From positions 1 through 55,592 of the forward strand of contig JAFZAB010000084.1 in assembly GCA_017548425.1 (NCBI GenBank): 55,592 nt of DNA, read 5' to 3'. The notes beneath the pieces are model-generated. The model did no database searches. It was given only the letters and a program-made list of their open reading frames with translations, and was not told the DNA's origin. Positions 51,149 through 55,592 of this stretch are shown in pieces. The translations under genes were made by a program, and so were the position numbers. Within the stretch, counting starts at the first letter, position 1. The number at the start of each line of letters is the position of its first letter. The DNA comes from Victivallales bacterium (GTDB lineage: Bacteria > Verrucomicrobiota > Lentisphaeria > Oligosphaerales > Oligosphaeraceae).

Positions 51149-53446
51149 TTATTGGAAGAGTTTCATGAGGCGTGACGCGGCCTTCTGGATGATCCATGTG
51201 CGGCCAGTGTTGTTCAATGTCGGTATGGCGATGGAGTCGGCAAGACGCCATTCGCCTGTATTGACTTGATCGATAAGGACTTGCGCATAGAGATCGATGA
51301 TCGGCGTGTTCGTGCGCAAGGCGAGTTCTTTCAGATAGAGCGCCGCAAGACGGGATGTTTCCGCTTCGATTTCGGGCAACGGCGGTAACGTCATGAAAAT
51401 CGGCTGGATGCCGTTGGCGCGGCAGGCCTGTGCGGCGAAGAGAATTTGATCCGTCGCGTCCAGCGGATTGAGACCCGCCTTAAGTGGCTTGTAGCCAATG
51501 GCTAGCAAAGCGGCTTTCGGCTTGAGGCCGATCATCGTCGAAAGATTGGCGGGAATGGCGATGAAATCGTCCGTTCCAGGCGGGCAGTGGACGGCGGCGT
51601 GGGTGATTTGCGTCAGCGGCGTATGCTGAAAGTATTCTGTCAGAAGCATTTCCGGCAGGATATTGGCCTGCGGCGCGTTGGCGGTGGCGATGAAATCGTC
51701 CAGAATGAAAAGGGATTCCGGATAGGCGGTTGAGACCGCTTCCTGTGGCGTGTCCGGCAGTGGTTCCATGACGAATGTCACGCGGCATGCGTCAGAATTT
51801 CCGTTTTCGTAAAGAGCTGCCCCTTGCGCGGTTATGTTAAGAGTCGCGTTTTTTGAACGGAGGATTTTGATGGTGACAGGCGGGAAGGGTGTGATGCCCG
51901 CAAAATCCGGCGTGAAGACGATGGCGGTTGCATCTTCCGCAACAGCCAGACTGAAGGGGAATGCTTCCACCGCGTCGGCGGCCAATTCGGTTGGCAGCGC
52001 GGAACGGCTGCCGTCAGACTTTTCCTGCTGAATGTTGAATTTCAAAAGTTTGCGAAGGTCTGGGGGGATGGATTCCGGCCATTGGACGCGGATGTCGCCT
52101 TTCAATGGATCGCCATGGCGCACAAGCGGCGTCAAATCACCGACATGCGCATGGAAGTTGGCGCCCAGACCTTGCGTCCAGCGGGCGAAGCCCGGAAACG
52201 TATAAGTTGCCGAAGCGGCTTTGAGTTGGACGGTTGGATAATCCGCATGAGCGCAAATGGCAAGATTCTGATTGACAGGCGCTTGGAAGGATGTTCCAAA
52301 TGGGAGGATGGTCATCTTGCCGTCCGGCGGCAAGCGATATGTCACCGTAGTTTGATTGGTCTGCTGGAAATAATAGGCTTGGTCTTGATAGAGGTTGCCG
52401 ATGACGGAGGCTTCCGGATGGCCGTTGACTTCCACGCCGAAGAGGAATGGCCGTTGGATCGGGAAGAGTCCAACAGGCGGCTGCCCAACGCCTTCCTTGT
52501 CCGCCGCGTCTTTCACAAGCAGTTTGGGAATGGGCTGGTTAAGGCATTGAACGACAAGAAATTGCAGGGCGTGAAGGCCAGCTGCGACTTCCACGGCGGC
52601 ACCAAAGTTGCCGCCGTCCTTTCGCATTTCGACGTTTTCTCTGTCATGCCAGTTGGCGACTGGCTTGCCGTCGAGAAGAACCGTCCACGCGACATGTGTC
52701 TGGTCGCCGCCGAAGCGGACGGCCTGCGGCTTTTCGACGTTCCAAAGCGCCTCCCAGATAAAGACGGATACGCCGTATGTCGTTTCCGGCGGTGTTTGCC
52801 ATCTTGGATTGCTTTCTGGAATCACGCCGTAACCGTTGACAACGAATGGCGGAAGATAGTTTCTGCGCGGCTTCAGATTGGCGTAGAGGCGAAGCATTTC
52901 CTCCGCCGTGAAGGCGCGCGTCGTCAATGACTGCCCATGGCGGGAGACGCGGACAGATGGCGCTGTCCAGACGGCTTTTTCTTGCGGAGCTTCTGGCAGA
53001 AGATAGAGGGACGCGTTCGGACGGATGTTCGGCGGCTGTCCGCCGGGAGCTGTCAATTTGGCGGCGTTTACGGCCGCGCCAATCATTTTGCCGTCTTGGA
53101 AAAACGGAAAGGCTTCCAGACGAACGCCGCGGTCATCGACTGCGGCAATATGCTTAGCGTCAGCCAGTTCCGTTGGAACGGGAACGAAAATGACGGGGGA
53201 GCGTCTGGAGAAGGCGGTGAAGCGGATGCGGGCAGTCGCGCTCTTTTCATGCCATCCTTCCGCGGCGGGTTTGGCCGGTTGCGCGGCGGGTTTGGCGGTT
53301 TGAGCGGCAGGCTTAGCGGGCTGAGCGGCGGGCTTGGCCGGTTGCTCAGCAGGCTTGGCCGGCTGTGGGGCGGCTGGCTTGTCCTGTGCATGCAAGGCGA
53401 TGACGCCGAGCAGCAGGAAAAGGAGAATATTTTTAAGACTTCTCAT
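51149..53446 (-). CDS. secreted protein with PAKPA linker and SGNH-like C-terminal domain
   Basis: A 765-residue exported protein: signal peptide (MRSLKNILLFLLLGVIALHAQ), then a low-complexity linker of repeated PAKPAAQ units (about residues 23-65) of the kind that spans the cell wall or extends a domain from the membrane. The middle is beta-rich. The last 130 residues (ALLAIGYKPLKAGLNPLDATDQILFAAQACRANGIQPIFMTLPPLPEIEAETSRLAALYLK...TPIIDLYA) have the fold rhythm of SGNH esterases, although the GDS serine is not evident. First gene of the minus-strand run with the GT2, so probably tailors or binds the glycan made there. Divergent from the sugar-binding lipoprotein gene. Confidence 0.6.
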   Translation of the reverse strand: MRSLKNILLFLLLGVIALHAQDKPAAPQPAKPAEQPAKPAAQPAKPAAQTAKPAAQPAKPAAEGWHEKSATARIRFTAFSRRSPVIFVPVPTELADAKHIAAVDDRGVRLEAFPFFQDGKMIGAAVNAAKLTAPGGQPPNIRPNASLYLLPEAPQEKAVWTAPSVRVSRHGQSLTTRAFTAEEMLRLYANLKPRRNYLPPFVVNGYGVIPESNPRWQTPPETTYGVSVFIWEALWNVEKPQAVRFGGDQTHVAWTVLLDGKPVANWHDRENVEMRKDGGNFGAAVEVAAGLHALQFLVVQCLNQPIPKLLVKDAADKEGVGQPPVGLFPIQRPFLFGVEVNGHPEASVIGNLYQDQAYYFQQTNQTTVTYRLPPDGKMTILPFGTSFQAPVNQNLAICAHADYPTVQLKAASATYTFPGFARWTQGLGANFHAHVGDLTPLVRHGDPLKGDIRVQWPESIPPDLRKLLKFNIQQEKSDGSRSALPTELAADAVEAFPFSLAVAEDATAIVFTPDFAGITPFPPVTIKILRSKNATLNITAQGAALYENGNSDACRVTFVMEPLPDTPQEAVSTAYPESLFILDDFIATANAPQANILPEMLLTEYFQHTPLTQITHAAVHCPPGTDDFIAIPANLSTMIGLKPKAALLAIGYKPLKAGLNPLDATDQILFAAQACRANGIQPIFMTLPPLPEIEAETSRLAALYLKELALRTNTPIIDLYAQVLIDQVNTGEWRLADSIAIPTLNNTGRTWIIQKAASRLMKLFQ

Positions 53447-53486
53447 GGTCGTTGAAGGGCTTGTTGTTTTGCCAATATGGAAAATC

Positions 53487-53527
53487 GGTTTACATTAGGG
53501 CATTGATTCATGAATCATGTGTAAACC
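53487..53527. promoter_or_regulatory. nested palindromes in the divergent intergenic region (operator candidate)
   Basis: GGTTTACA (53487-53494) and TGTAAACC (53520-53527) are perfect inverted repeats around a second, perfect palindrome TGATTCA-TGAATCA (53504-53517). The 105-base gap separates the divergent SGNH-like gene and the sugar-binding-protein gene, so one regulator could control both. The outer half-site TTTACA resembles that before glnK at 30382. Confidence 0.65.
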
Positions 53528-53551
53528 TAATAACATAAGGACAAGATTTCA

Positions 53552-54850
53552 ATGTGCCAATTTTTTCGTGATTTTATCGTGTTGATTGTCTTGATATCGA
53601 TCGTCTGCGGCTGCGGAAAAGCTCCATCCGCGAAGGAGGAAGCAGGGGGGAAGACGCTGACGTTCTGGCATATCATGAACTATTCCGGCCCGAAGGAAGT
53701 GCTTGAAGGCGCTGTGAAACGCTTCGAAGCGGCCCATCCGGGTGTGAAAGTCATTATGCAGACATTCGAAAACGACGCGTACAAGGTCAAGCTGGCGAAC
53801 GAAATGGCGAGCGGCAACTCGCCGGACGTTTTCTTCACGTGGGGCGCAGGCGGACAGACGTCCGAATACATCCGCCAAGGGAAGGTGCTATGCTTGAACG
53901 AGTACGCCAAAAGTAACGATTGGGAAGGGCGTTTTATTGATTCCGCGCTCTCAATCTGCCGCAATGGAGGGGATTTATATTCCGTTCCGCTTGATTTGAG
54001 CGCCGTGACGCTGTGGTGCAACAAGAAATTGTTCGACGCAAACGGCCTTGCCTATCCGAAAACATTTGAGGAACTTCTGGCCGTTTCGGAGGCATTCCGC
54101 GCGAAGAAAGTCACGCCGTTGGCGTTGGGCAATATGAAAAAATGGCCTGGAGCCTTCTATTTCTGTTATCTGGCAAATCGTTGTGGTGGCACGCAGCTGT
54201 TTTTGGATGCGGCGGCCGGAAAGGACGGCGCGGCTTTCGACGACGTGGCGTTTGTGACGGCCGGTAAGATGCTCCGCCAGCTGATCGACGCCAATGCGTT
54301 CTCCATCGGCTTCAACGGTCTGGAGGACGACGTGGCGCGGACGTCGTTCATCAACGGAAAGGCCGCCATGTATCTGACGGGCAGTTGGATCGTCGCTCGC
54401 GTGAAGGAGGAGAATCCGGACTTTATGGCGGACATGATTCCTGTTCCGTTCCCTGCCGTCGCGGGCGGAAAAGGCGATTTGCGGACAGTGTTGGGCGGTG
54501 TCAACTGCGGTTTCGCCGTTTCAAGCGCCTGCAAGGAGCCGCAACTGGCGGTGGAACTCCTTGAAGCCCTGACAGATGCGCAAGTTGTCGGCGACTGGTG
54601 CAAAATCGGCCGTATTCCCGCTGTGAAGACGACGGCGGAGCAGAACGAAATGCTTCCTGCGCCGACGCGCCTCGCGTTGGAGCTTCTGGACAAGGCAGAT
54701 ACGTTGCAGCCGTATTACGACCAATTCCTGCCCGCCCGTTTGGGTGTTGAACATTCGAACACGACGCAGAATCTGTTCGCAGGCACGATGACGCCGGAGG
54801 ACGCCGCAAAGAAGATGGCCGAGACCGCTCGTTCGCTGAAGGCGAACTGA
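53552..54850 (+). CDS. ABC transporter sugar-binding lipoprotein (family 1)
   Basis: A 432-residue extracellular solute-binding protein. The lipoprotein signal has its cysteine at about residue 21 (IVCGC|). The mature part starts LTFWHIMNYSGPKEVLEGAVKRFEAAHPGVKVIMQTF, the usual family 1 opening, then ANEMASGNSPDVFFTWGAGG, and a signature block PLALGNMKKWPGAFYF; MYLTGSWIVARVKEEN and an ending of helices close the fold. It hands sugars or oligosaccharides to an ABC permease; none is in the window (it would lie elsewhere). No defects. Ends 64 bases before tRNA-Glu. Confidence 0.9.
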   Translation: MCQFFRDFIVLIVLISIVCGCGKAPSAKEEAGGKTLTFWHIMNYSGPKEVLEGAVKRFEAAHPGVKVIMQTFENDAYKVKLANEMASGNSPDVFFTWGAGGQTSEYIRQGKVLCLNEYAKSNDWEGRFIDSALSICRNGGDLYSVPLDLSAVTLWCNKKLFDANGLAYPKTFEELLAVSEAFRAKKVTPLALGNMKKWPGAFYFCYLANRCGGTQLFLDAAAGKDGAAFDDVAFVTAGKMLRQLIDANAFSIGFNGLEDDVARTSFINGKAAMYLTGSWIVARVKEENPDFMADMIPVPFPAVAGGKGDLRTVLGGVNCGFAVSSACKEPQLAVELLEALTDAQVVGDWCKIGRIPAVKTTAEQNEMLPAPTRLALELLDKADTLQPYYDQFLPARLGVEHSNTTQNLFAGTMTPEDAAKKMAETARSLKAN

Positions 54851-54868
54851 CAAAATCGTCTGATTAAT

Positions 54869-54896
54869 TTGCAAATCATGAAAAGCGATGTAAAGT
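54869..54896 (+). promoter_or_regulatory. putative sigma-70 promoter of tRNA-Glu
   Basis: TTGCAA (54869-54874) and TAAAGT (54891-54896), spacing 16 bases, end 19 bases before the tRNA. Confidence 0.4.
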
Positions 54897-54915
54897 AACG
54901 ACGATTACAAATTGA

Positions 54916-54991
54916 GTCTCCATCGTCTAGTGGCCTAGGACAACGGGTTCTCATCCCGTCAACACCAGTTCGACTCTGGTTGGAGATGCCA
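54916..54991 (+). tRNA. tRNA-Glu (anticodon CTC)
   Basis: Acceptor GTCTCCA/TGGAGAT (G1 opposite U72 is a wobble pair), D-arm CGTCTAGTGGCCTAGGACA typical of tRNA-Glu, anticodon stem ACGGG/CCCGT with loop TTCTCAT (anticodon CTC, reads GAG), T-arm CCAGTTCGACTCTGG, discriminator G, encoded CCA. 76 bases. Followed by a strong terminator. Confidence 0.95.
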
Positions 54992-54998
54992 ACTTTTT

Positions 54999-55030
54999 CC
55001 CGCAAATCATTGATTTGCGGGATTTTTTTT
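54999..55030 (+). terminator. intrinsic terminator of tRNA-Glu
   Basis: CCCGCAAATCA (54999-55009) pairs perfectly with TGATTTGCGGG (55011-55021), followed by eight T. Confidence 0.93.
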
Positions 55031-55036
55031 GTCTGG

Positions 55037-55108
55037 ACCACGTAGAGGTGGCAGGAATGTATCCGTGGGTAAAATGCGCGCTTTCGGAGTTGCACAACCC
55101 ATCGGCTC
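55037..55108. repeat. degenerate relative of the MITE-like element
   Basis: ACCACGTAGAGGTGGCAGGAAT and CCGTGGGTAAAATGCGCGC...GTTGCACAACCCATCGG resemble the interior of the element at 13871-14045 (ACCGCGTAGCGGTGGCAGAAT, CCGTGGGTGAGCGAAGCGTAACCCACGG). Terminal repeats are not recognisable, so this looks like a decayed fragment. Confidence 0.5.
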
Positions 55109-55143
55109 CAGAGACTCAGAATATCAAGAGTCTCTGATTTTTT
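55109..55143 (+). terminator. second intrinsic terminator
   Basis: CAGAGACTC (55109-55117) and GAGTCTCTG (55128-55136) form a perfect 9-bp stem followed by ATTTTTT. No gene lies between the tRNA terminator and this one, so it may act as a backup or belong to the repeat fragment before it. Confidence 0.8.
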
Positions 55144-55220
55144 ACAATTATATTCATTTTTTATGACTTTCTATGATTCTTTGGTAATCACGATGACTTT
55201 TAGGTATTTTGGTATGAAAT

Positions 55221-55245
55221 AGTCATAATATGATTTATTATGACT
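55221..55245. promoter_or_regulatory. perfect 10-bp inverted repeat, operator candidate
   Basis: AGTCATAATA (55221-55230) and TATTATGACT (55236-55245), loop 5 bases, in very AT-rich DNA with more copies of TATGACT around it (55158-55260). Lies about 45 bases upstream of a promoter-like pair and so could bind a regulator of the next gene. Confidence 0.6.
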
Positions 55246-55290
55246 TCTTATGACTCGATTTGACACTCAATAAAAATTCATTAATATGGC

Positions 55291-55318
55291 TTGAATTTCC
55301 TTTTAGACATGTTATAGT
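55291..55318 (+). promoter_or_regulatory. putative sigma-70 promoter of the partial gene at the window end
   Basis: TTGAAT (55291-55296) and TATAGT (55313-55318) with 16-base spacing, about 50 bases before the start codon. Confidence 0.55.
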
Positions 55319-55369
55319 AATCCGAAAAATAAAAAAGGACTTGAAGCATTCCATAAAGGAGATATATTA

Positions 55370-55592
55370 ATGAGCAGACATAACATGAGCGGTATGGACG
55401 CCGCCTCCAAGCTCCTCATGGCGAACGAAGCGGTGGCGAAGGACGCGGTCAACTTCATCCTGCGGAAGAGCGGCTACGCCGTGGTCGAAGGCTCGATGCA
55501 GCTGCGGAACACCGAGGCCATCGCGAAGATTCCGGGCATAAGGAGGTTGTATAAGAAGATCTGCAACGACGTCGTCTGGGAGCTGGACGTGA
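55370..55592 (+). CDS. hypothetical protein, N-terminal 74 residues (3' end outside window)
   Basis: Starts MSRHNMSGMDAASKLLMANE at 55370 with AAAGGAGAT ahead of the ATG, a strong ribosome site. The visible part is helical, with a small beta section (GYAVVEGSMQL) and basic and aromatic residues (IRRLYKKICNDVVWELDV). I do not recognise a family. It is much more GC-rich than the leader upstream and uses CTG, GAG and GAC codons heavily, unlike the AT-rich DNA next to it. The open frame runs off the window, so length and role cannot be judged. Confidence 0.6.
   Translation, partial: MSRHNMSGMDAASKLLMANEAVAKDAVNFILRKSGYAVVEGSMQLRNTEAIAKIPGIRRLYKKICNDVVWELDV

Overview
The window looks like the chromosome of a gut or rumen member of the Lentisphaerota/Verrucomicrobiota group, probably Victivallales-like. 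This is inferred from the gene content. It carries tandem DUF1559-type prepilin-like proteins with a FTLIEL leader, a GspF/GspG/GspH set, a DUF6785-type membrane protein, secreted DUF4838 and GH123-like glycosidases with LamG modules, and a Gfo/Idh/MocA oxidoreductase. No rRNA or other phylogenetic marker is present to settle the taxonomy.

Region 1 (1-5.4 kb) is a nitrogen/glutamine block: the 3' end of carB, a NifA-like sigma-54 activator, then hisH, hisF and guaA. The activator overlaps hisH by ATGA, and hisH overlaps hisF. Region 2 (5.4-7.6 kb) is AT-rich and reads like imported material: an aminoglycoside-phosphotransferase-family kinase, a CHAP hydrolase and an unknown protein. Region 3 (7.7-9.6 kb) is a glycine riboswitch with terminator upstream of an AgcS sodium:alanine/glycine symporter. 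Region 4 (9.7-13.8 kb, minus strand) holds a beta-helix GH28-like enzyme, a TIM-barrel-like partner, a GNAT acetyltransferase and a GH99/WbsX-like protein.

Region 5 (13.8-24.5 kb) is a defence island. It has a MITE-like insertion with a 9-bp target duplication, a half-size specificity gene, hsdM, an unusual array of eight 28-bp palindromes at about 123-bp spacing, a dinD-like gene broken by an amber codon, an abortive-infection-like gene, a two-TRD hsdS, hsdR and a YgjP-type metalloprotease. Region 6 (24.5-28.6 kb) is purC, purB and purA. Region 7 (28.6-32.3 kb) has a secreted alpha/alpha-barrel-like protein, then glnK-amtB behind an exact -24/-12 sigma-54 promoter with twin upstream palindromes. 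Those genes are the natural target for the activator in region 1.

Region 8 (32.3-41.5 kb, minus strand) is a polysaccharide-use cluster: a DUF4838 enzyme, a GH123-like enzyme, an oxidoreductase and two tandem prepilin-like proteins, followed by tRNA-Arg(CCG). Region 9 (41.5-46.8 kb) has a large membrane protein, then gspF-gspG-gspH. Region 10 (46.8-53.4 kb, minus strand) is a tight four-gene run: a secreted SGNH-like protein, a family 2 glycosyltransferase, a polytopic membrane protein and a cysteate synthase homologue. Region 11 (53.5-55.6 kb) carries a sugar-binding lipoprotein, tRNA-Glu(CTC), terminators and the start of an unknown gene.

The best candidate for something undescribed is the palindrome array with its dinD and Abi-like neighbours inside the type I restriction locus. 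Next are the nitrogen-control circuit spread over the window and the cysteate synthase in a cell-surface glycan operon.
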